DNA of 64,000 bases. It comes from Ligustrum vulgare (Eukaryota; Streptophyta; Magnoliopsida; Lamiales; Oleaceae). The position numbers were made by a program, and so were the translations under genes. Position 1 is the first letter of the stretch. Each line of letters begins with the position of its first letter. The stretch is taken from NCBI GenBank assembly GCA_963555705.1, contig OY743173.1:2459501-2523500 (forward strand), written 5' to 3'. The notes under the pieces are model-generated. The model ran no database searches. It worked only from the letters and a program-made list of their open reading frames with translations, and was not told the origin of the DNA. Shown here piece after piece: positions 12,596 through 24,118 of the stretch.

Positions 12596-13620
12596 CAGTT
12601 AGGATTCTATTGGCCTACCATATTCAAGGACGCCTACGTACTGGTGAAAAATTGTGATAGGTGTCAAAGGACCTGGAACATATTCAGGAGAAATGAAATG
12701 CCTCTAAACAGTGTTCTGAAAGTGGAAATTTTTTATGTTTGGGAAATAGATTTCATGGGTCCATTCATCCCTTTCTACTCAAATCAGTATATTCTTGTAG
12801 CAGTGGATTATGTATCTAAATGAGTTGAAGCTGTTGCGTTACCTACTAACGATGGCCGCGTGGTGATGGATTTTCTAAAGAAAGTCATTTTTGCAAGATA
12901 TGGCACTCCACGAGCTATAATTAGTGATGGAGGTAAACATTTTTGTAACAAACAGTTTGAACAACTACTGGTCAAATATGGAGTAAAACACAGGGTTGCC
13001 ACTCCATACCACCCCCAAACGAGCGGACAGGTGGAAGTCTCCAACAGGGAGCTTAAGAGGATCTTTGAGGTCACAGTGAATTCAACAAGGACTGGTCCAA
13101 GAAGCTTGACGATGCATTGTGGGCTTACAGGACAGCTTTCAAAACACCCATTGGAATGTCCCCATATCGCCTCGTATTTGGGAAGGCATGCCACTTACCC
13201 GTTGAGCTAGAGCATAAGGATTTTTGGGCTATGAAGAAGTTGAATTTTGATTTACAAGTAGCGGGGGAGAAAAGGTTGTTGCAACTAAATGAAATGGATG
13301 AATTCAGGTTGGAAGCATATGAGAGTTTAAAATTATATAAGGAACGCACCAAAAAGTGGCACGACAAGCATATTCAAAGAAAGGATTTTGAGGTTGGTCA
13401 ACAGGTTCTACTATATAACTCTCGCCTCAAATTATTTCCAGACAAACTGAGATCAAGGTGGTCAGGCCCCTACTCAGTAACCAAGGTCTATCCATTTGGG
13501 GCAGTTGAAATCACTCACGAGGAGAATGACACATTTAGAGTGAATGGACAACGCTTGAAGCCTTATTGGGGTGGTGATTTCTCTAAAGAAAAGACCACTA
13601 CTCTTACCTCACTGGAGTAA
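12596..13620 (+). pseudogene. Athila integrase (broken)
   Basis: The frame begins LGFYWPTIFKDAY and contains the CDRCQR half of the HHCC zinc finger. The catalytic core follows, with [16 protein letters not shown] and [10 protein letters not shown] carrying the DDE residues. The C-terminal module ends at a stop at 13620. It is broken twice: a TGA at 12821-12823 replaces the Trp after VDYVSK, and a one-base frameshift lies near 13080. The HH half of the zinc finger is missing because of the upstream deletion. This copy cannot make active integrase. Confidence 0.9.
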
Positions 13621-14908
13621 ATCCCGAGAAAGTCGATCTTAAGACTATAAATGAAGCGCTCTATGGGAGGCAACCCATATTTCTTCCTTTTTATTTACAT
13701 TTGCTTTCCTTTCCTTTCCTTTATTTCATTTCATTTTATCTTATTTTATGCTATTTTATTAATTTAGGGTGAATGACTTCAATTTTTTTTCATTTTGTTA
13801 CTTTTGCATTTCTATTTGACACTTCATATTCCCACATTTCGCATGTATAGGAAGTTAGGTAGTTTATTAGCCACATAATGTCCTTACCAATCATTCACAT
13901 AGTCACCCACCTACAACATGTTATCTATTCTCATAATGCATGTTCATGCATTATAAAATATGTTGGAGTCGAGCATGAGTCAAAAACAAAACTGGAAAAA
14001 AATTTCATCAGCTCAACCGTGCGACCGCACGGATTTAAAACCGTGCGGCCACACGGTAGAAATCTGGGCGCTGAAATATTTTAAAAACCGAAAGGCAGTT
14101 CATTTCTCATATAACGAACCCGGCGCTGCCTCTCGAAAAAAATCGCCCAGCCCCAAATTTTTTTGACAAAATCTTCTTGTTTGCACTACATTGGGTGAAA
14201 TCAAACATCTCCAACACCTTCAATTCAAGAATTCAAGGTTAGTTCCACTAAAATTTTGCAACTTTTGCCCTAAGTTCGAAATTTGCTCCTATGTTAAAAA
14301 TTCGATCTTGATGCTTGATGGAGGATGGGACTTGGTAGATAATGGTGTAATTGTTGATGGGCATTGTTGTTAGGAAAATCTGGGATTGATTCATGTATAT
14401 ATTGTTATGATTTTCACCACATTTTACCAATGCACTCAAAGTGCTCGACAAAATGCCACTGTGATGATTCGTGCCTCATTTGTAAATTTCGCCTGAGCCA
14501 TTATCTTCACTGCATGCTTGGGGTTAATTTCATGCAATAATTTCATGTTTTGATCCATTGGAATGCATAAAAAGCTTAGATTTCATATTTGCCTTCATTG
14601 CACCACTACAGCCTTGCTGCAGCCTCATTGCACACTTTTGTCCCTCTGGTGCTTGACTCAAATGACCTCCGTTTGACTTGAAATTTCAGTATGTTATAGA
14701 TGAGATCATGTACTTTCATATGCTCGAAGATGTCCAGGAAAATTTTTAATTTTTCGAGGTGATATCCGAGGTCAAAAAACACCACTCACCCATATTTTCT
14801 TCTTTCCTTTTGATGCATTTTCATAAGTTGGGTGTGTTTCTCATTGTTTTTATATTTCACACCTACTCTATTGAGTCTAATATTTCCTAATTATCATTTG
14901 TAGGTACA
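13621..14908 (+). other. Athila spacer between integrase and env-like region
   Basis: This is noncoding sequence starting with an Athila-typical GGGAGGCAACCC hairpin-like motif just after the integrase stop. It contains the repeated GC-rich motif CCGTGCGACCGCACGG near 14019 and a related copy near 14040. No gene is supported here. Confidence 0.6.
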
Positions 14909-16183
14909 ATGCCGCTACGAAAAGCCCAAGTTCCACCTCACAAGGGCAAGGGAAAAGCGGGGTCATCAAAACGGTCAAGGAGACACCCATCTAGCTCAGA
15001 CTCCGACTCTGAGGAGTTCGATACAGGAGCAATACATAGATTCATGGGGCCCGAAGAGCAGAAATTGTTCGAGGAGAATCTGAAGAAAAATGATTTTTGG
15101 GGGAAAGGGAGGTGATATTAACCGACTTCCCACATTCTAAATTTGTACATCTCATCGAGCATGCGGGATGGCACAAGCTCGCATCCAAACCACATAGAGT
15201 CTACCCACTGCTGGTAAAGGAATTTTTTGCTAACTTTAATCCATCTATTGATACCGAGGGAGCAGAATACAGGGGCCGAACTTGGGTGCGTGGTAAGTGG
15301 ATCAACTTTTCTCCTGTGGTGACAGAGAGGTTCTGGAGTTGACAAGGGATGGGATAGAACCAATTCCAGGGGATATTGACATTGACATGATCACTCGATT
15401 CCTATACGGCCGGGAGGATGCGGTGCTAGAGAGGCCAGGGTGATTTGTGCACAGGGAGCTTACTGACTCCTTAAAAACCTTACATATCTTTGTGTGTCAT
15501 AACATCGCCCTACGTCGCACCGCACTACATTCAACGTGGAGAGGGCCCGATTGCTACACCACTTGGCCATGGGGCGCAAGATAGACTTGGGGCGGCACAT
15601 ATTTGACTTCATCATCACTCTTGCCTCCCAGTTGGATACCACGTGGGGTATTTTATTCCACAGTCTTATCAGTGCCATTTTCCTGGCCGAGGGAGTGGAG
15701 TTACTCCCTCATGAGGAGCCTGATCCCTTGGAAGCCACTATTAGCCGAAAGACTATGGAAAATGTACAGGGACCCAGAGCACCTCCAGCTCTTGCAGATA
15801 TGCCGGGACCAGTTATGGGAGAGCCAGCACAGCCAGCCCCACTTGCACCTCCGGCAGATGACAGGCTCTTGTGACAGATCATGACTGAGCTTACACTGAT
15901 GAAGCAGAGGCAGGCTGCTAGACACACAGCTGTCATGGGGATACTTACTCGCCAGGATGGGAGGCTTGACACGCTGGAAACTCAGATGAAGGGTTTGATT
16001 CGAGCTGATATTCCTACTGAGCAGAGGCTGACTCGATGCACCTGGGAGGAGGTCTGCCGACAGCAAACAGGTATCATGACTCGCCTGACCTCCATAGAGC
16101 ACAGACTCGAGACCCTGGAGCCCAGACATGCACGCGATCCACGTGACCCACCAGATCCATCTGCAGGACCCTCACATCAGTAG
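14909..16183 (+). pseudogene. Athila env-like / putative plant transposon protein region
   Basis: Overlapping open stretches in different frames (14909-15115, 15097-15342, 15536-15874 and 15881-16183) read as one decayed ORF. It starts with a basic Lys/Ser-rich segment. Next comes a region with FVHLIEHAGWHKL, then WVRGKWINFSPVVTERFW, which resembles the plant transposon protein domain found between integrase and 3' LTR in Athila elements. The end is Pro-rich and then a coiled-coil-like segment with ETQMKGL and SIEHRLETLE. At least three frame breaks are visible. Whether it was a true envelope protein is not shown. Confidence 0.6.
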
Positions 16184-16901
16184 CAGCCTATATACACCAG
16201 GGAAGTGTTTGATCTTTTTAATTGTACTTTGCCTCATTTTTCGTAGTTTTTGTTTACATTGAGGGCAATGTACTATTTTGTTTGGGGACTCGGTTTACCT
16301 CATAATGTCAGTACAACTCTATTTTGCTGAATCTATTAGAATTTCTCTATTTTGCTGAATCTATTAGAATTTGCTCATATTTTCTCTCGAGTTAGGATTT
16401 TATTGTAGTTTCAAAAAAAAAAAAAATTGGTTTTTGCTGATTTGTTTGCTGTTTGTGATGTAGTTCAGTTTATTTGCATATTTTAGTTGAGACTTGGGAC
16501 AGCATGAAAACCTACATTTTTTCTTTATCTTACTTATTTCATGCTAAACTTTGTTAAACTTGAGCACATAGCCGAAGTCAAATAATTGCTTGTGTAGGGG
16601 GATGCTTGACACATGTGGGGTAAATTTGTTCACTCGGGACATAGAATTGACTGAAAAATCCCAAACCTTAAGAAATTTAGATCCCGACCTGAAATGTAGA
16701 ACCAAACTGTTCACGTAACAGTTTGGGGGTGGAATGGTTAGTGTGGGTAGGCGGGATGGATCGAGAATCTGAAACTTAAATTTCTGCATCTTTAGTGTAA
16801 GGGATTTTGATCAACCGGTATAAACCATAATAACCAGCATAAAAACAGAAAAATGCTAAAGGTCTTATTCCGCTCTTCAAATGCCTTTTTGACTTGAGCA
16901 A

Positions 16902-17175
16902 GTAAGTCTGAGGGGTTCTCTGAACCTGGTACCCTAAGCTCAACTGAGTTGGGAGCTTCCGACCTAAAGCTCGCTACATGGGTCAACTAGAAAGCAAGTA
17001 CGGAGAGTGGACTTACACATAAGACACAAAAACATCTTTAACTTTTCTGTTTAAGCCTTTATGACTCGGGTAATTAAGTTTGAGGGGTTCTCTGAACCTG
17101 GTACCCTAAGCTCAACTGAGTTGGGAGCTGCCGACCTAAAGCTCACTACAGGAGTCATATAGAAAGCCAGTATGA
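16902..17175 (+). repeat. Two-copy 172-bp-spaced duplication in Athila 3' region
   Basis: The segments near 16902-16990 and 17074-17175 share a long nearly identical block starting TGAGGGGTTCTCTGAACCTG, at a spacing of 172 bp. They lie in the noncoding stretch before the 3' LTR. The function is unknown. Confidence 0.7.
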
Positions 17176-17765
17176 AAAGTATTGCACAAAGATGGTAAAA
17201 GACAAGGACATTAAAAGAAAAATTCGTCAAAAAATAAGAAAAATGAACTAAAATGGTATAAGCTTTGTTGATTGAAATCCCTAACACCTTATAAATTATT
17301 CTCGGTCTATCATGCCAACTTTTCTAATCCTAACTGTCTTGTGTGAAAAAATGCAATGTATATATGTTTAGAAACCACATCAATAGGAAAGACCTCGGGA
17401 CATAAGAGAAAAGTAGTGAGGTTGTGATCATCCTTGAGTGTGTAAGGAAAATCGAAAGAAAATATTGTTGACCACATGGTATTCGGGTTTATTTATGCAT
17501 AACTAGTCCCACAATGTTAGGTATAACCTTACATGAGTTTGCAGTTGGCTTCTAGCTATTCACACACACACATGAAAAGTTGAGCGTGGAATAAGTAACA
17601 AATATTTTAACGTGCTTTTTGCTTCTCTTTCTGGAATGTGTATTTTGAGCCGAACCTGAGAAATAAAAGTAAGCAAGTCAACTTATGAGTTAATGTTATT
17701 TTCTTAGAGTCATGTTTTAGTTTTATTTGTTCGAGGACGAACTATGATTCTAGTTTGAGGGTGTT

Positions 17766-19240
17766 TGATAAGTGCATTTTATGCACTTATTTACGTGGTT
17801 AAATTAGGATCTTATATAGTCGTTTGAGAATAATTTCTACTAATTTATCTATCATTTGCATATATTTCAGTTTTATCTCGAAATCAAGAAAATGGAGCAA
17901 TTAGAGAAAATAATGAGAAAAAGGAGAGGAAATTGAACCAAAATTGAGCAAAACAAGAGTGCTGGATGCGGAACATGGGTCAAGAAGGAAAATCATGGAA
18001 GAAAAGATAAAATCGAAGATTTTCAGAAGTATAATGATCAAATTGTTTTAAATCAGATGATGGGGACTTGAGGAGAAATAAAGTACAAAGACCAAGTTGC
18101 AGAACTTAAAAGATGGAAATTGCTGCCCGATATACAACCGTGCGGCCGCACAGTTGAATGAGGCGTGCGGCCGCATGAGCAGGAAAACAGGAAACTGAAG
18201 GTTGGCTTTTCGAGGCTGCGATCGCGCACTTTTGAACCGTGCGGTCACACAGTAGTCCTGATTGGGCCACTGGTGGGCTTTTCACGCGAATTCTGATTTA
18301 ATTCATCCCTTTTCGCCTAGGTCAGAGGGGGGGGTATATATATAGAACAGAACACACGAATTTGGAGATTCTCTCTTGACCTAAGACACCAAAAAGTACA
18401 TCAAAGTTTTAGAGAGCGGCTTTGTGGAAGATTCATCCTCAATTTCTTGTATTTCTCATATTATAGGTGATGGAGTTCCTTTATATTTGTGATTTGCGAT
18501 TAACAATATATCTAGACTAATTTCTATTGTGCTAGGATTATGATGAAGTCTTAGATACTAATTTCATGCTTCGGTTTATTTAATTTCATGACAATTGGTA
18601 TTTTGAGTAATTGATTCGTATTTAGTTTCATCTATAATTTTGATGCATGAATTATATGTGTTTGTGGTGAATTTCTATGATCGAAAGAGTGGAATTTCGC
18701 TAGACTTGAATCAATGGCCATAGGGTTCGATAGGATAGAAATATACCACTATGCCCTATGTGATCTTTTCATGTTCTTGTTTGTTTAATGTTTTCCTAAA
18801 TATTAGCATTCATCATAGAAATATAGGTGGATCGTAATTAGGAAAATGCTTAATTCTTGTTCGAAAGAGAGTTTTAGGCATTATAGGAACATTAATCGTA
18901 AATAATATACCTTGTCATGGATTATTTGAATCATAGTGTGAAATATCAATACTAAGATGGATTCTAAATCCTAGCACTTCATTTACATATATTTGTTAAA
19001 CAAATCTTGAAATTTCCATTTAATTGTTTCTTTGATCAATAATTTTAGATTTCTTTGGTATTTTAGTCTAATCATTTAGGATCCCTTATAAATCACTTCA
19101 AATTTATTTGTTTCATTAAGGTTAATAATTTAAGAAAATAAATCTACTCAATCCTTGTGGGAACAACATTCGAACTCAAATCCATTTTATTACTTGTTTG
19201 ATACCGTACACTTGCGGTAAGAGTAAAAATAAATCGATCA
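17766..19240 (+). repeat. Athila 3' LTR
   Basis: This 1475-bp terminal repeat is preceded by a purine-rich TTTGAGGGTGTT stretch that fits the polypurine tract. It carries the palindrome GTGCGGCCGCAC near 18140, which is altered in the 5' copy. Confidence 0.93.
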
Positions 19241-19245
19241 CTTGG

Positions 19246-19446
19246 CAATAGAGGTTTTACCCGTGCCAGATGGCCCCCACGGGACAATGGAAGGGAGACC
19301 ACTGCAATCAATGGCTGAACGTAGGAGCGACTCTTTAGCCAGAAGATGATCTTGCTCAACAATTTATCAACGACCCATGGCATCATTCTCTCAGACAACG
19401 GCACATTTGGTGGTGGTGGTGAAGAATTGGAAAAAATTCTCTTCAT
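19246..19446 (-). pseudogene. WRNIP1/MGS1-type AAA+ ATPase fragment, upstream half
   Basis: On the minus strand one frame reads PLSERMMPWVVD. A shifted frame then reads GLPSIVPWGPSGTGKTSIAK, which contains the Walker A P-loop. The fragment ends exactly at the Athila TSD, and the coding sense continues at 11105 (SIAK then VMVNS), so the two pieces were contiguous before insertion. The frame change between the two motifs shows it was already a pseudogene. Acidic residues encoded further upstream, to about 19570, fit the linker before the ATPase domain. Confidence 0.75.
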
Positions 19447-22057
19447 GTTTTTGGTGCCTTTTTTTTTGAATTAAGGATGTGACTATTCATCATTATCATC
19501 TTCTTCTTTGATGGAAGGGGTTTAGGATTGAAAATGGAAGAAAAGGTTGATTTTGGGTTGGGCATGGACGATATGAGGTGGGTTTGAGTGTGGAGTAGAA
19601 ATGGGTTTATCGTGAGTTAGAAGTCAATCTGTGGCTTTGATGAGATCACAATCGGTGGCTGCGACAGCTTGGGTCACAACCCACTTTAATTTTACATGTC
19701 AAATAATTATTTTATCAAGTCAATATTTATTTTTGACCAATTTAGTTCAAGTGGGGATCAATTTAAATGAGTGGATATTTTGAGGATTATTTAAATTTGG
19801 TTATAAGTTGGGGGACTTAACTTATTATCATTTATATTTGGGATTTTATTGGAATGATAGATTAAGGACCCAACATGCAATTTCTACCAAACTTAAATTG
19901 TCTTGACATTAGTAGACAAAACAATTCAACCACCAAACACACTCCACTCACACATTTTATTACCAGAGAGGGAGAGAAAGGTTACGCAGAGAAGGGAAAA
20001 AAAATCGGAGGAAAAAAAAATGAAAAAGAAAAAGGGAGAAAGAAAAGAGAAGGAAAAAGGGGAATTTTCATTCAAGTTTCAAGACTTCATTTTTACCTTC
20101 AAGAGGTAAGGCAATACCCATTTATTTGAGATATGGTGTTGATTTTAGGGTTTTGATTTTTGAGTTAAATGCTAGATTTTGGATGGATTTATAGTTTATT
20201 TTAAGATATTGAGCTAAATATTCAAGTTTGGTTGAATACTTTGTGGTTACATGCAAGGGTTTGTAATAATAGTGGATTAAATTCATGATTTGGGCAAGAT
20301 TAAGTAATTGGAGCCTATGTTAAATCATTTCATGCTTAAATACCTAATTTGGTGATGTTTATTTGGAGATTAAATTACCCATGTAATTAAGTTGAAGATT
20401 TAGTCAATTACTAGTTTCTTGGAAATGGGTTTTGGTGTCTATGAGCATTCCATTGAGGTATTGGTTAAATAAATGATATATTAGTTATAATGAAGCTATA
20501 TTTCACATAAAGAGAATGTTGGTTGGATGTAATGTTGGAGGCACATGAAATTTGTGGTTATTGTATAGGATGTTATTTCATTTTGGGCATTTGTTAAATA
20601 TTTGTAATTATTGGAGTTGATCCAAGGTTTTAATTTAATTTTCAGGAGGCGACACGGAGATTGGCCAGGCCTATAAGCCAAATTAGGTTTCAGTCACAAT
20701 CTCTATGAGTGGAGAAACTTATTTTTCCTTAAAGTTAAATTTTAATATTTAATGGCATAAATTTTTCATACGATTCATGTTTTCAATTAAGTAGACAAGT
20801 TACCGAAATTACTACTTTTCCCAAATACAAGTTTAGAAGCATGATTTTAGACTTCTTCTTTTAAAATTTCAAGTTAATCAAATTATAAATTTAGTACATT
20901 ATTCTATAAAAGAATTTGTTACATGTAAATTATTATTGTGAAAAACCATCAGAAAGTACCTAGGTGATATTACCCGCTCTGCACTGATGTGAATTCGTTT
21001 CCACAGTGTATGGCCAGATTATCAGAGGTCTTTGGGACCCACTCTTGTGCACATATAGGCTTTGGGCCGTGTACTAGGGTGCTTTAGCCTTTGGGGCAGT
21101 CTATGCGCATATGACACAGTTTATCAGATTATCAGCTTATCAGATTTGAATGGCTTTACCTTGTACATCGAGAGTACTCTGTACTTCAGTAAAGTTGTTC
21201 ATTGGGTACACTTTGATGTGATTCTTTACAGTACAGTATGATATATTTATTCATAGAAAAATATTTCGGCTTCTCAGTACAGTTCAACGAATTTTTAGTA
21301 TTATCAGACAGTTATCACAATTTATGCCATGGTTTCAGTATTTATAAATTCTCATTTCAGCTAGATGTACTTTTCAGATAAGTAAAATATTTTCTTATGT
21401 CAATCAAAAGTTATAGTTACAAAACAAATAGTGATTTTTTAAAGAATTATAAACGAGAAAAGTATGACTAGTTTTCAAACACTCCACTCACTGAGCTAAA
21501 ATTTCATATTTTTGTAACATTTTCCCTACCAGGATACTTTTGAATTTTGAGAGGACGTTGGAAAGCCTGCCAAAGAGCTACAAGATCATTTAGTTGTACG
21601 TTTCAAGTCTTCATAATTCTTTTGGGATCCATGTATATATATTTAACTCTGTCCATTCTCGAGTTATTGTTTTGTCAAGTACTTAGTTGATTAGAATGAT
21701 ATGTTGATATATCAAATGTAAGCAGAATGGATGATATGTAGTAGAAACTAGATGGGCAGGCATAAGCTCTTTTGATTCTTGATATGATGATGTTAAGGGA
21801 TATGGATTCCCAGTCTTTTACATGTGGTGGTTTGAGGATTTGTTGATTTTGTTACAGGGAGGTTATATCCAATATTTGAAGGGAACTCTATCAATTTATT
21901 TATTTTTTTAAAATCATGGGGTATTACGAGAAGTTTTATAGAATTTCAAAAGTTTCAGTAGCCTTGGTGGTGGGTCCAGTATCTAGCTGGAATTCATTAT
22001 CGGCGCACGCCACGTCTCAGGTCCACACAGGGTGATTCGAGACGAGGTCGTGTCAAG

Positions 22058-22070
22058 TGGTATCAGAGCA
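22058..22070 (+). promoter_or_regulatory. Primer-binding site of Tekay-like element
   Basis: TGGTATCAGAGCA lies two bases after the LTR end TCGTGTCA. It matches the plant retroelement site complementary to the initiator methionyl-tRNA 3' end. Confidence 0.85.
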
Positions 22071-22142
22071 TGGTTTTAAGAGTCTGTTGGGTTGCATTGC
22101 ATAGGTATTGATCTTTTTCTGTCAACCATTGTAGAGAGTTGT

Positions 22143-23457
22143 GGCTCGTGGTGGTAGGACTCGCAGGCAACCAATCCAATTCCTCAGACTTAGAATGCTC
22201 CTGATGGTGGACATGTAGGGGAGGCCGGTGGGGCCGCAGAATCAGTTCACCAACCTCAGGTGCATCCCGAGGTACATCCTCCAGTGCAGCCTCAGGCACA
22301 AATGCAGGAACAGCCTAACCCTGTTACTGAAAGGATAGTTGCATCTATTGCTTCCCTCCTACCGTACACAGAAAAGGATAATCTCATTGAGAGAGCTATG
22401 AAACTTGGAGCAAAAACTTTTATGGGTACATCCAACCTAGCTGATGCTGAGCTTTGGATGAAATCTTTAGAGAATATATTTGATGTAATGGAGGTTCCTG
22501 AAGGCAAGAAGTTACGTCTTGCTGTTTTTCTATTGAGGGGAGGAGCTGCTGATTGGTGGGCATCATATCGATGTCGGTATCCAGACCCTAACATTATTAA
22601 TTGGGCTATGTTCACGGATGCTTTCAATGAGACTCATTACCCTCCATTTTATCGCGATGCAAAGCGCGATGAATTTTTTAGATTAGTTCAAGGATCCATG
22701 TCTGTTGCTGAGTACCATTTGAGTTTATAGAGTTGTCCAAGTATGCTAGTAACTTAATCGCTGATGAAAGAGAAAAATGTAGGCAATTTGAGCAGGGGTT
22801 GCGATAAGATATTCGGCCTTACGTGACGGTTCATGGACATAAAAATTTCGGGTCATTGGTAGAAGCGACTTTGAGGGTCGAGACAGCTATCATAGATGGA
22901 CGCAACCAAAGGGCACAGACGAGTTTTGAAAGTAGTGGCCAGACAAGGGCTTCAGGGTCTAAGAAGAACAGAAAATGGTTTTGGCCAGGTGCTACAAATT
23001 CTACAAATTTTAAATCAAAGTATCATAGTTTAGGATTCAATAAGTTGTCTGGTCGGAGTCAGAGTTCTGTACAGCGGACTGGAGGGAGTCATATACATCC
23101 ACAGGGCTCTATGCAGAGATCTCAGGGATCGAGGCCTAGTCAGAGTTCTGATTTTCGTAGCTTTCCACAGTGTCAGTCTAGTGGGAAGCTTCATCCAGGA
23201 GAGTGCCTTAAGGGACTTGGAGTCTGTTATCAGTGTGGTCAGACGGGACACATGAGGAAGGATTTCCCAATCAAATCTCAGCAGAGTAGCGGACCACATA
23301 TATTATTTCCTCAGCCAGGTGTTAGCAATGCGGGGCAGACTCAGAGTCAGAGAGACATCTTAGTAGGGTCGACTGGCGGTGCTCAGTCTAATGTTGCTAG
23401 AGGTAGTATTGCTAGACGGGAGCTCGGCATAACAGGACTCAGGGTAAGGTATTTGCT
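22143..23457 (+). pseudogene. Tekay-like gag (broken)
   Basis: The main frame (22260-22730) holds the retrotransposon gag domain, with WMKSLENIFDVMEVPEGKKL, then GGAADWWASYR and RDEFFRLVQGSMSVAEY. It stops at 22730 and resumes in another frame with FEQGLR and RPYVTVHGHKNF. The zinc knuckle near 23225-23270 reads CYQCGQTGHMRKDF, so the last metal-binding Cys is Phe. Several stops and shifts show the copy is dead. Confidence 0.8.
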
Positions 23458-23880
23458 ATGACCCAGAAGGAGGCAGAAGAGTCACCAGATGTGGTTATTG
23501 GTATGTTATCTATTTTTGGTAGAGATGCTCGCACATTAATTGGTGCTACACATTCTTTTATTTCTTATGCACTTGTTAGTCATGCTGAGAAGAAGTCAGA
23601 GCCTTTAGATAATGAATTAGTTGTAACAACACCTGTAGGGGTATCACTTTTAGCTAGTGATGTGTATAGAGATTGTAGGATCAGGGTGAATGACCATCAT
23701 TTGCGGGCTGATTTAATTCCTCTTGATATGCATGATTTTGATGTTATTTTGGGGATGGATTTTCTCTCTGGTCATCGGGCTACAGTCGACTACTTTCGCA
23801 AGGAAGTGGTGTTCAGGAAGCCAGAAGAACTTGAATTTGTTCTTGTTGGAGAACGCATAATCTTACCATCGTGTTATATC
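23458..23880 (+). pseudogene. Tekay-like aspartic protease (catalytic Asp lost)
   Basis: The frame contains LIGATHSFISYALV and later DVILGMDFLSGHRATVDY, both typical of chromovirus protease. The family motif DSGATHSF is missing its Asp-Ser pair, a clean two-codon deletion, so the catalytic residue is absent. Confidence 0.8.
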
Positions 23881-23884
23881 CTCT

Positions 23885-24118
23885 TTGGATGCACGTAAAT
23901 TGCTCAAAAAGGATTGTCATGCATATTTAGCTAATGTGATTGACACTAGACTCACTAATCTGAAACTTGAGGATATCCCTGTTGTGCGAGATTTTACAGA
24001 TATGTTCCCAGAGGATCTTTCGGGACTACCACCAGATAGAGAGGCTAAGTTCTCTATTGATTTAATTCTAGGGACGGCACATATTTCACAAGCACCATAC
24101 AAAATGGCTCCAACGTAG
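23885..24118 (+). pseudogene. Tekay-like reverse transcriptase N-terminus only
   Basis: The frame contains VVRDFTDMFPEDLSGLPPDR, then FSIDLILGTAHISQAPYKMA. This is the linker and first strand of the RT region, ending before any catalytic motif. Confidence 0.8.

Larger units (their letters stand above)
11106..19245 (+). mobile_element. Athila-lineage Ty3/gypsy LTR retrotransposon, internally deleted, with TSD
   Basis: The element is 11111-19240, between direct 5-bp copies of CTTGG (11106-11110 and 19241-19245). The LTRs begin TGATAAGTGC and end CGATCA. Just after the 5' LTR is a start of a TGGCGC-type primer-binding site. The next bases are already integrase, so gag, protease, reverse transcriptase and RNase H are deleted. 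Integrase, an env-like region and long 3' noncoding sequence remain. The TSD is intact and the LTRs are very similar, so insertion was recent. It splits a WRNIP1-like gene fragment. Confidence 0.92.
19670..24118 (+). mobile_element. Tekay-like (chromovirus) Ty3/gypsy element, 3'-truncated
   Basis: A 5' LTR of about 2.4 kb (start approximate, near TCACAACCC at 19674) ends at 22055. Two bases later comes TGGTATCAGAGCA, the usual initiator-Met tRNA primer site. Degenerate gag, protease and the first residues of reverse transcriptase follow. Coding similarity stops at 24118, with no integrase and no 3' LTR. A 19-bp direct repeat (AGTGGAGACGCTCTGAAAC, twice) sits right at the break. Confidence 0.8.

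Noticed and set aside
19875..20129. Lys/Glu-rich ORF
   Set aside because: Lies in the leader of a Tekay LTR and reflects purine-rich DNA; the same applies to 50908-51105.
22058..22070. tRNA-like sequence
   Set aside because: It is only the short primer-binding complement of a tRNA 3' end, with no cloverleaf.
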